A stretch of DNA of 64,000 bases, from assembly GCA_030411725.1 (NCBI GenBank), contig MU839845.1:434001-498000 (forward strand), written 5' to 3'. Under the pieces are notes generated by a model. It was given only the letters and a program-made list of their open reading frames with translations. It searched no databases and was not told where the DNA came from. The DNA comes from Echria macrotheca (lineage: Eukaryota > Ascomycota > Sordariomycetes > Sordariales > Schizotheciaceae). The position numbers and the translations under genes were made by a program. Below are positions 47,357 through 58,817 of the stretch, one piece after another. How positions within the stretch are numbered: the first letter of the stretch is position 1; each line of letters starts with the position of its first letter.

Positions 47357-47450
47357 TAAAATTCGCTGGCGTCGCTTCGTTCGGCTACAGCGACGGCCCT
47401 CCGCAAGCTCCGGGGCGCTTCCGCCTCTCTCCCGCTCCTGGCGAATTTTA
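47357..47450. repeat. GC-rich hairpin element with terminal inverted arms
   Basis: Perfect 10-bp inverted arms, TAAAATTCGC (47357-47366) and GCGAATTTTA (47441-47450), enclose a GC-rich core. Inside, CGTCGCT (47370-47376) and AGCGACG (47389-47395) form a perfect 7-bp stem around a 12-nt loop. The core is much richer in GC than the surrounding sequence. It may be a small foldback or MITE-like element, or a mitochondrial-type hairpin insertion; neither is shown. Confidence 0.45.
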
Positions 47451-47669
47451 CGCCGCCTATCTGCCACCGCATCCGAAGAAGCAGTTTAGATAGAGGAAGG
47501 TTGAACGAAACGAGAAGTTCCTGTCGTCAGACGCTACGGATTTAACGACGTTTTTGAGAGGCTCCGCCGCAGATCACGTGGTGAAGAATTCTTATCTTAT
47601 CAGTTTTTTTTTCAGATCCAACCGGCAAGTGGTAACGTAATAGCTGTCTGACGCCAGGATAAGAGGGTT

Positions 47670-48183
47670 GGTTGTATGCCGTGCGGCGCTGTAGGTTTTG
47701 CATAACTGATAACTTTTCTACCAAGCCTTGACAGGTAAAAAAAGAGGTAGGCATGTTTCATATCGTTTGCTTACGCCGTTATGGCATCGGACTCCTCGAT
47801 CCTGTTGCAAAGCTCTTTCTTTCTCTGTGCCGTGCACGAACATACCTACCTTACCGAGACAAACATCCTTCCACCTATTCCAAAATTGTTACTTGCAGGT
47901 GTTGTATCCCGCTGCAGCGCTGCGAGGATGTTGGTAATGTGTATCATGTATATGGTATGGTTTGGTATATCCGTACCTAAGTTTGATGTGATGTGGTGCG
48001 GTTTGCTTCGCCATCGCAACTTCGACATCCTTCCGCTTTTACTGCCACGTCCCCATCCCACACTCCTCAGGCACAGATCTGTGTACCTAAGCATCCTTCC
48101 AGGATTCTAGAGTTGTTCCTTCGAGGTAAAAAAAAAAAAAAAAAGGAAGGAGGGGGGGTTGTATCCCGTTGCGGCGCTGCAGG
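47670..48183 (+). repeat. Three dispersed copies of a 26-28 nt motif
   Basis: Related blocks begin GTTGTATSCCG and end GCGCTGYRRG: 47670-47695, 47899-47926 and 48158-48183. Between and beside them CATCCTTCC-type strings recur (near 47867, 48026, 48091 and 48402). Confidence 0.45.
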
Positions 48184-49241
48184 TAAGGTGTTGTTATGGG
48201 GATAGTAGGTGTGTGTGTGTGTGTATGAGGTAAAGCACCTGGTATGTTTCATACTCCTATAATCCTCCGCACTTCGCGAAACACAGCATCGGGGGAGACA
48301 GCAGCGGCGACACAAACCTGGACTTTTCTCAGCTTTACGGAGTAGACCAGGTTCTGTCTTATTTCCACACAGCCCCTCCATGCTGCACGCTTACAAGGTA
48401 TCCTTCCAAAATCATGGCGGACAAGTGGTTATGGGTAACCAGCAACAGGAGCAGTAGGAACCTAGGCAGGTTAGAAGAGAGGCATTTAAAGGAGAGAAAG
48501 AAAGGACTGAAAAGTTGAGCTGCTTCAAGTGTTACATAAGTCAGGTTGTCGGTTGTGTCAGTTGATCCAGGTCAGCTTCCTGATCAGGATCCGAGCATCT
48601 AAATACTGGTCGTGATGGCTTCATGCCTGGAAATTTAACAGAGGAGAACAAAATAATACAAAGGTATCTATCGTGTAGGCATCGCTGGCAAACTCGGGGC
48701 CCTACAGGCAGTGTTGCCGCCCTGGATGGGCCTCAGTTTCCCACAAAAGGAAGGGGGGAGGTTATCCCACCCCGACGATGCAGAGCCAAATCTGCATACC
48801 CTGTACCTTGGACATATAAAAGTCGCAGTATGATCCACATCTTGCTTTTCTGCTATAATCGCGTTCTGGTCGTTTAATAACCTGACTACTACATCCCCTT
48901 GGTGAACATAGCAGCCATATAACATCATCCCAGAGCTACCTACCTACTCTGTTGGGAGAGGTATGGATAAGAAGCAAGGAAGACGAGGGTAAGCTATCAA
49001 AAAGAATCTCAAGGAATAACCCGCCTCCAATCTGGTACCCTATATACCTCGCCCGTAAAAAGCACGGTAGCTAGGTAGATAGGTACAATACCTCTCGCAC
49101 CCCCCTCCGCCGTCGCCCTGACCAAATTTAACTCCTACTGTCTCGCTCTCCCATCGTTCTTCCTCTATTCCCCCTCAAGATACCTATCTCCATAGCTATC
49201 CTCTAGAACTGTGTACCCCGTAGGCAGTTTCGCCATGACTA

Positions 49242-49264
49242 CTTACCTACCGTAGGTAAGGTAG
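49242..49264. repeat. TACCTA/TAGGTA inverted repeat
   Basis: CTTACCTAC at 49242-49250 and GTAGGTAAG at 49252-49260 form a perfect 9-bp inverted repeat around one base. It belongs to the TAGGTA-type tracts also seen at 2123, 13527, 45184, 47262, 49066 and 54012. Confidence 0.6.
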
Positions 49265-49527
49265 TCCAACCCCTCTGAAACGTACATCTAGATGCCTTAC
49301 CCTTGATAACACCGGTGATTGTCCTGATTCACGACTTGGATACCATCAGCAAGACCCCGTCGAAACAACATCAAAATCCATTTTTTAAAAGCATCATCAT
49401 ATACACTTCGTAACCCCTCAGATAGTCTATAAGCATATTCACGGATAACCCCAGGCTTCCGTCCACAGCGCTATACACACAACTACCAGAAAATAAAAAA
49501 AAATAAACACAGCTACCAACAAAAGAC

Positions 49528-50834
49528 TCAACTCCCCTGCCCCTTCCTCCCCTCCACAACCGCCGCCGCCTTAACTTCCTTCGGCTTGGTGATATCAAAA
49601 AACTCCGTCAGCCCCTTAACAACCACATCCACATTCAGATTAATCTGCGGCATCTTCTCATACGACCCCTCCTTCATGATGGCCACGAGCGCCAGGAACC
49701 GATCCACCTCGCGCAGCATGATCGGCCGCTGCGCGTCCGACAGCACCATGCCCGCCTCGGCCAGCTCGCACGCGACCTGGTCCTCGACCGGCTGGCTCCA
49801 CGGCTCGCCCTCGAGCCGGGCCCGCCACGACTGCGTGCGCGGCCAGCTCCCGTACACCTCCGTGAAATCAATCACGACATCGACAAAATCCGAGCAGATC
49901 TCGTAGCTGGCCATGTCCTCGGGCGTGCTGTCCGTGGCGATATAAATCTTGGTATTGACGTCGAACAGGTACGCCTTTTCGAACCGACACGTCCGACACA
50001 GGTTCGTCAGCATGGCTTCCAGCTGGCCCAGCCGCGGTATCAGCTTCTGGATCACCTTGCTGAACGCCTCGAAGATGCTGTGGTTGTAGATGCTCGTCAG
50101 ATGGAAATTGACCGGCGCGTTCTCGATGCCCTCGTCCGACAGCTCGTCCTGGATCCGGATCGTGATGTCGCGCTGGATGTCGAGCTTATAGTCATCGCTC
50201 AGCCCGTCCACCTTGTGGATGAAGACCTCGACGTTGATGTGCGGGTAGCTGCGTTGGATGTGCAGGATGGTGTTATTCAGCTGCGCAACCGATTCCAGAT
50301 AGTCGTCCTGGGCGTCAATGACCCATATCAGAGCCCCGATCTCGCCAAAGATGGCGTCGATGTCGAATGTAATGTTTGGGTTTTCGAACACGTCTATCTG
50401 TCCTGGGAAGTCCCAAATCTGGACGTCCATGAAGGAGCTGAGGAGGTTAGCAATGCCGTGTGCCAAGAATCGGCTAACGCCACACGCCCAACAGCTGGCT
50501 ACCTACTTTAGACTGTCCTTCTGAATCCGCGCCGTTGATTCTAGATACAACGTCTCGCTTGGGGGTAGTTTGTGGAATACGACGCTCGAGATCGACGACT
50601 TGCCGCTCCTGCTGTTGTCAGCGCGCACCCATAAGGACGTCAACAAACATACCTCCTCTGCCCCATCAGTAAAAGCCTAGGCGTCCCCTTTGTCTGCGGG
50701 GCCGCAACGTCCGGCACGCTGCCGACATCCTTCTTGGTAATCCGCTGTCGGTTCTGTTCGTAGACACGTTGGAGATTTAGCACGGCCGGGCTGATATTCC
50801 GGACAAAGCCGGGACGGAAAGGAAAACGATCCAT
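49528..50834 (-). CDS. gtr2: Gtr2, RagC/D-type GTPase of the TORC1 pathway
   Basis: Exons 50834-50653, 50608-50507 and 50437-49528 give 397 aa. The G1 P-loop LLLMGQRRSGKSS is rebuilt across the first intron (acceptor chosen as the second CAG to give GQRRSGKSS). Then come the TARIQKDSL switch region, G3 WDFPGQ and G4 HKVD, all typical of Gtr2/RagC. The C-terminal roadblock-type domain follows (YLFDVNTKIYIATDSTP, EICSDFVDVVIDFTEVYG). Gtr2 forms a heterodimer with Gtr1 on the vacuole and signals amino-acid sufficiency to TORC1. Introns are 44 and 69 nt. A short N-terminal extension (MDRFPFRPGFVRNISPAVLN) precedes the GTPase domain. Confidence 0.94.
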
Positions 50835-52457
50835 GGGCGGCGGGACCGAGAAAAAAAAAACTTCAAAACGGAAGCAATGCATCAACCCTTCGACACGGCC
50901 GCGGCATGGGCATATAAACCAAGACACACACCCGGACCGATTCTCCCAAACCCGTTTGACCTCGGCAAGACGCGAGATTGGCAAAGGGCGCCGTGACGGG
51001 ATGACAGAGACAAAAGGCAGGCGAGAGACATGTAGTAGTAGCCTTTGGGCGGCGGTACCGTACCGGGGACTCCGCGTCCCATGATTGATTGCATTCTCCA
51101 AAGAGAAAAGACAAGCAATAGAGAACGACAAAAGACGGGGGAAAAAGATGACCATTGGGCTCGTAACACAAGAAACCTGGTGGCTCAGCAACAGGTGGCT
51201 CAACCACCCAGGCATCGACAGCCAGCCAGCTAGCTAGCCCCGGACCAGAGCAAAGAGAATAGCAGCAGCAAGAAGGTAAGAAAAAAGGTTTTTGTGGAAC
51301 AACGCAAAGCGAGACACGAGACCCGGACGGACTAGTAGCTTAGCCGGGGCAGCACCATCTGACGAAGCCAAGGCGAGGACAACCAAAGGGAAGGGGAGAG
51401 ACGGGGCGGCGGCGTTTCTTGTGTCATCCCCCAATCGATGGATGACCGGGCCACTTGATCCAGATCTCTCCAATGTGATGCAAGCAAAAGACGAAAAGAC
51501 GAAAAAAAACTGGTAACACGTACCTCCATGTTTTTTAAAATCCCGAGGGGGGTTGAGCTGGACGAACGGAGGAGGCGATCAAAACGTCAACGTCGCCATG
51601 TGCCTCGCTAGCACAGGAGGTGTAGGTCGAGTTGTCCTGTCCTGTATGTGGTGGATTGATGCGAATAAAAAAACGACGACAGAAAAATTGTGGCGGCGAT
51701 ACGTAGGATATCCGTTATATGATTTGCCGCGATAAAACCGTATTCCTAGGGTATTGGTGTGTGATTCTTCTCTTTGCTGAGGAAAAGGGAGAGAGTAGGT
51801 AAGGTAGATAGATGAGATTGGTCACCGCCCGCCCTCACACTCTCAAGTCCACACTCAGCCAGACCAAGCAAAGCAGTGGTGATGGGTAGTTAGCTCTCCA
51901 GAGTCCAGTTCTCTTTCAGCTCGGGATGTTGTTCCCTTTCCAATCCCCCGCCCGCAAACACACGATTCGCCGTTCGACCCTGTCGCCCTCTTTCCACTCC
52001 CGCACAAGCGCGCAGATGTTCACTTCAGCAAAAAATGGAAATTCGTTGATCAATTCTCTTCTTGTGTCGTCGAGTCTCGAATTCAGCGTTGCAGGCTGCA
52101 AGAAGGTGTCTGAATGCGAAGGTCTGCCGCTGGAGTTGAGGTGGAGAATCCTTGACCGATTAGATAAGCTGCTGTGGCTTTTTTAACCCTAACCCTTCCA
52201 ACTGTCCTGGGGGCTTGTATTTATAGGCCCTGGGCCCCTATTTTTCTTTTTTCAGGGGCTCAAGCTTGCCCGAATGATTCTCCAACGTCAAAATGCTGCA
52301 AACCTCAACGAACAACACGAAAAAAATACTGGCTTCAGTTCTACTCATCTTCTCTAGCTCTAACAAGCCCCATATGATGACCCATCAACTCTACCGTGAA
52401 TATCTGCCATGATGCTCTCAAAATACCGTAACGCCTCTATCAACACCAAGACGATGC
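50835..52457. other. gtr2 promoter and MIF-gene 3' flank
   Basis: 1.6 kb between two minus-strand genes. No coding frame is supported. A telomere-like TTAACCCTAACCCTT lies at 52183-52197. Confidence 0.4.
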
Positions 52458-53578
52458 TCAAGACCCTTCCCCACGAATCGTTGTAAGCCCCGGTTTATAC
52501 TCCTTTTTGCTTCCCGACCGACTGAAAATGGTAGCCACAAAGCTCTTTTTCCTCTTGGCCGTTTTCGGTCCCTCCTCAGGCTTCACCTTTTCTGCATCAG
52601 CTGGAGGCAACCCAGGTGATGCGGGAATGGGAGGCAATGTCTCGTCAGCACTCGCCGGCGGCGTCAGTTCTGGTACCGGAACGGAAGGGGGTCGAAAACT
52701 CGCAAGCGACTGCCCTCATTAGCTTGACCTCAGTCTAATCCCTATCAACATACCTTGACACTTAGTTTCCGCCCAGTCCGCATTCCGCTACCACCGACCT
52801 CGGTTGGAGGCGCAGGCGACGAACACATCCGCTCCAGCTCGTCGATCTCCCCGGCCATTGTTTTCCCCTTGTGCGCCGTATTCTCCTCCGGCGTCGGTAC
52901 GAAGCGCAAGAGACCCCTTTCCGGCATCACGCCCAGCGCCTCCTCCATGTGCTTCTGTATCAGAGCAGCGTTGCGTTTGTTGGTCGTCGGCTGGAGCTGC
53001 GACGGCAGCGCAAAGATGGACATGATATAGGCCGCATCGAACGACCCGCCAAAGAACATGCAGGCGCCATGATGCAGCGTAACCACGATCGACGACACGG
53101 GTCGCTGGTACCGCGTTGACAGATGGTACGACAGCTCCGTAATAAACGTAAACTCGTCGCTAATCTGGTCGTGTCAGTTTATCTTGTCCACAATTTTGGA
53201 TCAACAACAACATACAATGACATTCGTCTTGACCTCGGCCGTGACAATCGCATCGCCCCTGACCCTTTCCTTGGCCGCGCTGTTGCTCTCGCCCACGCCA
53301 AAAGCATCCCCGAAAAAGTCGATGGCGCTCCTTTTCCTCTGCAGATCCGTCTTGGCTCGTGACTTGCCGTCGCGACGGGGTGCGTCTCCAGGCGGCGGCC
53401 GTTCGATATTGCGCATCGAACGGCCGCCCTCGACAAGAACAGCTGGCGGCGTGTTCTCCTTTTTTGCCTTGCGATCCGCAAATGACAGCTTTGACGCAGG
53501 CGTGGCCGACAAGGGCGAAGACTTGGTCGAATGCAGAGCATTCTTGGTCGCCGTGACCGGGGAGAGTGGTCGGTTCAT
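52458..53578 (-). CDS. MIF (macrophage migration inhibitory factor)-domain protein
   Basis: Exons 53578-53216, 53164-52754 and 52709-52458 give 341 aa. The first 105 residues are basic, Ser/Lys-rich and probably disordered (ATKNALHSTKSSPLSATPAS). The MIF fold covers about residues 105-235: AIVTAEVKTNVIISDEF, ELSYHLSTRYQRPVSSIVV, LHHGACMFFGGSFDAAYIMS, then NKRNAALIQKHMEEALGV and RGLLRFVPTPEEN. The tail is Pro-rich and ends in a basic segment with KRKKSFVATIFSRSGSKKEY. MIF enzymes use Pro2, exposed after Met removal, as catalytic base; here the domain is internal, so tautomerase activity is doubtful. Related fungal proteins with the same RPVSSIVVTL..GACM block exist; function unknown. Acceptor GGGCAG before exon 3 is preferred because it opens the longer frame. 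Confidence 0.83.
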
Positions 53579-55514
53579 TCTTCCGGTCCGCCGTCACCCG
53601 CAGCGTGACGCGCGTTTGCTTCTCGGCTGGGACCAGTCTGGGAACGGGACAAGTTCCGCAGACGATACTTTGGCAACTTTAAGTCTCAGAGCGGTAAGAG
53701 ATGGGTTGGGAGTAGTTTCTTGGTCAGTGAATTGGAAGATATCAAGGAAGAAAAAAACTACTGAATGAGTAATTCGGGGAGAATGCGCCTAGACAACGGC
53801 ACATGAACAGTGACAAAGAGGCTGGAGAGGCGAAGAAAGCATCAACTGTGTGGCTGTCTCACTGTGACACGACCGGTCTAGAATTGAATCGGGTCAATAA
53901 AAGAGTAAACGGGGAGAGGCAGGTTAGAAACTCAACGGGACAAACTTCGACAGGGTAGTGTGACCCATTTTCAACCATGTTTCGGTCCCTGTATCCCACC
54001 TTCCCCAAAGGTTAGGTAGGTAGGTAGGTAGAGAGACACCAGAAACCAGGCAGCAAGCTCAACGTAGCAAAACTGTCGATTAGATACGTTACCTCGCTGC
54101 GCCGATGGGCAGAATCCAGAGCCAAGAGGAAGAGCAGAGCAAAAAGAGGCGCTGTAACCCATCCAACGCGTGCTGCTCGCATGCGCACCAATATAGGCCA
54201 GACTTGATATCGCGCGGCCTGTCCGTTGTGCCTCGTCTATATACACGCAAATGTTTGATGAGGGCGCGGGACGATGCATCCGATCCGCGCCGCTTGGCAC
54301 TCTGCGTTCGGCACAGCACCCGTCGATTTGGGGCAGTGTTTCACTGTAATTCTTTTCCCCAGGAGAATCTGGCTCTGCGTTTGCTGTGTGGAACTGGACA
54401 CATATCTGTTTGGAGTCGGTGATGGGACGACGACCAACGGGTGGCCGCAGTGGTCTCAGACAAACAAACATGAGCTTTGTTGGGGTGGGTGGGAATTCGT
54501 CCATAGTTTTTTTTTTCTCCCCTCCTTCAAATATTGAAGGTGACATTTCAGACTGATGACTGCTGTTGTTCCCGGTGGATATCTTTACTGACACCGGATA
54601 CCAAGCCGGGAAAAGGTGAAACCGGGAGACCCCCACGAGAAACCGGGTTGAGGGAGAAAAAGACCGGAAGCGCGGCAGCTCGGCAGCTCGGAAGCCACAG
54701 CCTGGACCTGGGATGATAAGGCTGCGGCACCGATATAAAGGTGATAAACGGCGCGGGATGGTGGCTGCCACTCTATGCTTCCATTGCTGACGACGACTCC
54801 TGTCAGTGTATATGGATGTGTGGGAACTGTCAGTTGTTCAAGTGCTTACTTGCATAGCTGGAAGCATTCTGTTAATATATTTGGGTTCAGAAATCAGTGT
54901 TTCCGCTTCAGCATTTCTTCTCACTGGTCTCGCGGCGATATGAGACTATCAAATCGAAACGTATTGACAGCGCCCACATCGTTGAGCACGGAGACGAAGT
55001 TAGTGTCAAGTTGGATTTGGCCTCCGGTGCTCGTCTCTTCAAGTGTGTCAATAAGTGATCGCATCAATTGGCCTTTGAGAATATTATTTGGAGATAACTG
55101 TACAGAGCATCTCGGTAGAGCAATAATCCGACTCCATAAATGATACTACGCCCGAGGGATAATGTCAACTGGGACTGTTAGCTGATTCTCAGTTGCTCCA
55201 GGAGCCTCACCTTGTTCCGTTGAATCATGGTACACATCAAGCAAGCCGTGAGATGCGACCGGCATAGGAATGTAAGCCCATGTCGGCACTGTGGCTTTCA
55301 ACAAGGTTCCCGTGGACAATGCATGTATCGGCAATAGGTAATATCATTCCATGGCAACATAGTTCCCAGCCCCAACTCCGAAGAGCAATACATGTACAGA
55401 CCATGACCAACCCATATGTACAGTTCCATACCGACTCCGAATCATGCATAACTTAATCGACCACCCAAGATACCATTACCTCAACACCCCACCAGCCACA
55501 TCTCTCCTTGCCCC
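53579..55514. other. 1.9-kb spacer, nothing coding seen
   Basis: Between the MIF gene start and the 3' end of the membrane protein gene. It contains a (TAGG)n tract at 54012-54032 and the MIF gene promoter on its left. Open frames such as 54771-53971 on the minus strand have no features of real genes. Confidence 0.4.
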
Positions 55515-56240
55515 CTAGTGCGAAAGAGACGGGCTCCCCTTGCGCTGCGTGGCCGTCGCATACGAGTCGGCATACTTCTCCATCTTGAGCTGGAAGCCAG
55601 CCAGACCGAGCGCCGCCGCCTCGACGGGGATCAGCAGGATGGCCAGGTACAAAGCCGTGCGGCTCTGGTCGCAGAGCGTGCCCCAGCTGGGCTGTTGGGT
55701 CATGGGTACGTGCGACCAGCGGCACGTCCACGACAGGAACGTGTCGACGTCGTCGGATGCGTTGACGGTATAGAAGAAAATGATGGCGATGAGCGCGGCG
55801 ATGACGCCAATCAGTGGGGCGACGAAGGTGGTGGATGTGTGCATCATGGTCTTGCTTCGGAGCTATACAAAGTCAAGAAGTCAGCACCTGACATTTTAGG
55901 TCCGCGGGGGAGGATAGAAACATACAGTCGGCACCTTGCTGAAGCACAGGGCCACAATGTTGGCGATCATGACGATGGTGCTGCCGACCACCAGCGAGAC
56001 CGTCGGCCGAATGTTGAACTGGTCGGGCCACAGCGACAGGATCGTCGTGTCGGCGGGGCGCGTCTGGTTGTAGACCGACAGCGTGTTGCCCGACACGCCG
56101 AGGACCGTAAGGCCCATCAGCAGCGCCAGCGCCGTCACGCCGACCCGGGCGTTATCCACGGTCCGGAGCGACCGCACCTTGGACTGCAGGTGGACGTCGC
56201 GCGAGTCGACCTCGAATTCCGAAGACTGAGACTTCTCCAT
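55515..56240 (-). CDS. Four-helix fungal membrane protein
   Basis: Exons 56240-55926 and 55862-55515 give 220 aa. The ATG at 56240 (MEKSQSSEFEVDSRDVHLQS) is preferred over an upstream in-frame ATG at 56462, whose extension is Arg/Phe-rich and lies in leader-like sequence. Four hydrophobic helices are plain at about 33-55, 80-100, 118-138 and 175-196, with short cytosolic ends. Between helices 3 and 4 a loop carries Cys152 and Cys169 (LSWTCRWSHVP and WGTLCDQS), which could form a disulfide on the outer side. The layout resembles small ascomycete tetraspan proteins of unknown function. The 63-nt intron lies between helices 2 and 3. No signal peptide beyond the first helix. Confidence 0.8.
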
Positions 56241-58817
56241 CTTTCTTTTCTTCTCTTTTTGTCGGTGGGTATCGATGGAAAGAGCGCTTCTCGGAATAGC
56301 TGGAACACCACGAGAAACGAAACCCGAAACCTCAAAACTCGCAGATACCCGTAAGGAAAAAGGCGAACACCGAAGAAAGCTACGAGGTAGTAGACGACGT
56401 ATGAAGCAGAAAAGCCCCGGGTCGTGGGGAGGGAGACCGTCCACGATACTTATGCGACACACACACTCTTCGTTCCTTCCTCCTCAACCTATCTCCGTTT
56501 GACGCCATAAGGCCAGGCCAAGCCCAGCCAGGGGCCCAGGGTGCCCATGCCATGGGCGGCTATTGGGCGGCAGAGGCGGATCTAGCATTGCCGATCGTTT
56601 TGGTGTGTGTGTTGACTTGTCGGAATCCCAAAATTATCAAATTCGCACCCGGGAACGAACGACAGGACCAGAAGCGACCGCTGCCGTGTGCCGTGTGGCT
56701 CGAAATAGGAATGATGCCGGCTGGCTGATTGGTCGACAGCTGCAGCTCCAAGAGATCAGGGGCACGGGCCACGGACAGGGGCGGGCGGCGCTTAACGGTT
56801 TGTCGATCGCGGTAAGCCAATCGTGGGGTTGACGGGTGGGGTGGAGGGGTTGGTTCGTCTGCGCGCTTCTTTGCGATCCTCCTTGCTGCCGGTTGAATTC
56901 GTTCTCTGGCACGAAACGCTATTTCAGTTCTCGAGACGCTGCCGCCGCCGCCGCTGCTGTGCTGACAACCGCTGCACGATGTTTATCTGCAGACTGTATT
57001 TAGTACGCGAGGTTCTCACTGGTAATTTGTATCTGCTCTGATAGCTTGGCCTTGTTTTCTTGATCTTTTATCAATTTTGCGGATATACTAAGAGGAAGGG
57101 ACGCCGGAGAGAAAATGTCTAGACCTAAAGCCCAACTTGTTGTCGTAGAGCCGATGTGCGACGAGGGATTCTAATGAAGGGATTCTGGTTGAGCGTCAGC
57201 ACGGGATCCTGCTAAAACTCCAATTTGCAATGGGGACAATGCAGGGGCTGGAGGAGTTGGTTACAGACCCGACTCAGTCAAGTCTGACAGATAGTTAAAA
57301 ACCTCACGGACTCCTCGTTGTCGGTCCATCATCCGATCTAGCTGATGGGTTTCCTCCTACTTCCTTCAAAAATGAAACAGAATGGATCCCCCGAGGGGAT
57401 GTCATTCCAAATTATGTGTGAAATGATGGTTCTCTTATCTTCGAAGGAGTTGAATCTGAGACGGAGAACTTTGGGAAAGAAAGTTGACATATTTTCTCAT
57501 AATAATTTCGGTGTTCTAGTGATGCAAGGGAACCAAAGAAGGGAAAAAACGCAATCAAGAACGAACCCAGATTTAGCGTCACGGGATCTTTCCGGAGCCC
57601 CGACCCTCGGGTTCAAAGGGGGGTCGGATTCCAATCGCGGATGTATCCACCCCGGCAAGCCCGCCCCACAGCCTCCGGGCCGGCATGCCCGACTGGGAGA
57701 TCACCGGGCCGGGGCGGACCGGAGTCCGTCCTCAACAAGCCTTCATTGACGTCTCCCTAGTTATGGAGGTCTTCCGAGTTGCGTCTTGTCAAAACGGACT
57801 ACACCGTGCTCTTTAGTAACACTCATGAGGCTCTTAGCAGATGTCTCCTATTACCACCTTGTTGTCGCAGTCTGTATCCGGAGAACACGGTTGGGATAGC
57901 GCACACATTTATTTGCCCGTTGGCGAGTCTGCACTGCAATGTCGAAACTAGTGCTACTTTCTCTTCCGATTTCGGCGGCCGGCAAGCAGCCTCAAATCAG
58001 GTGATGAGCAGAAATCATTTGGAACATCACGGATCTCATGTCAAATTCGCGGGAGGAGCTGAGACCCTGAAGAACGGCTAAGTGGTGGTTCGCAATCCCA
58101 AGGCGAACAACCCGCCTTGCCTTGCGAAAATTCCCTGCATACCTCCGCAGTCATCTGCAGTTTCGTACGCGGGATTTCACGCTCTTGAGTACGCGGTTGC
58201 GTAAGCACCTGCAGACTGCACCATCGAAGCCGCACGCCAATTGGTCGCCTTGTCCTGGATGGGCACATCATCAACATGTGTCTTGAAGATGCATTGTGGT
58301 GAGTGTCGGTGGCTTGCTTGAATGCCACCACGGTGTAGTGTTCTCGCATGAGCTGTTCTCGCAGCAGCTGTGCCTTCACAGCTTTGGAAGCCGACATTGG
58401 CCAAGTTGGCAAGGCAATTGGGCCCGCAGCCATACAATCCGAGACAGCTTCCATTCACCTGGCAGTGAGGTTTGCTGAAGGGAGTATTCGACAGCGTATG
58501 CCGGAATAAACGGTCTGTTTTGCGTGCCGTTGGCAACAGGCCCGGTGAGCCCTTGGAACTACGTGGCCTGCCCAAACCCAGGTCGGCGAGGCTAGAACTC
58601 CGACTTCGTGATACGGGGCCGTAGAGCAATCTCATCTTGCTGCTCGCAACCCTGCTGTAACTTCTCAGACGCGTGGTTTGAGTCTAGGAACTCCATGTGG
58701 TTTGCTGAAACCAGGTTCGGCCTCAAGGAACCGTAGACATCCTTTCGAACATTCCTCGACAGTCCCAGCGAGCTTCTATCACGCTGCTCCTTCCAACGCC
58801 TCCCGTCAATCGCGACA
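56241..58817. other. 2.6-kb spacer between divergent genes
   Basis: It should contain promoters for the membrane protein (left) and the C2H2-like gene (right). The part 57590-57720 is dense in CCGG and CGGA steps and includes CCGGGCCGGCATGCCCG-like palindromic sequence, possible zinc-cluster regulator sites. An extra upstream exon of the C2H2-like gene could lie between 58200 and 58817, but none could be fixed. Confidence 0.4.

Larger units (their letters stand above)
43305..49527. other. 6.2-kb gene-poor region
   Basis: No gene is supported. Contents: A/T-rich 3' flank with T-runs; a CG dinucleotide run near 44590; a GA run near 45477; CTCAC-rich sequence near 46515; a GC-rich hairpin element at 47357-47450; three copies of a 26-28 nt motif at 47.67-48.18 kb; and several TAGGTA tracts. 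Short open frames look random. Confidence 0.45.

Noticed and set aside
55518..56354. 278-codon plus-strand frame opposite the membrane protein
   Set aside because: Arg/His/Gly-rich antisense shadow; the minus-strand product has four clear membrane helices and a clean intron.
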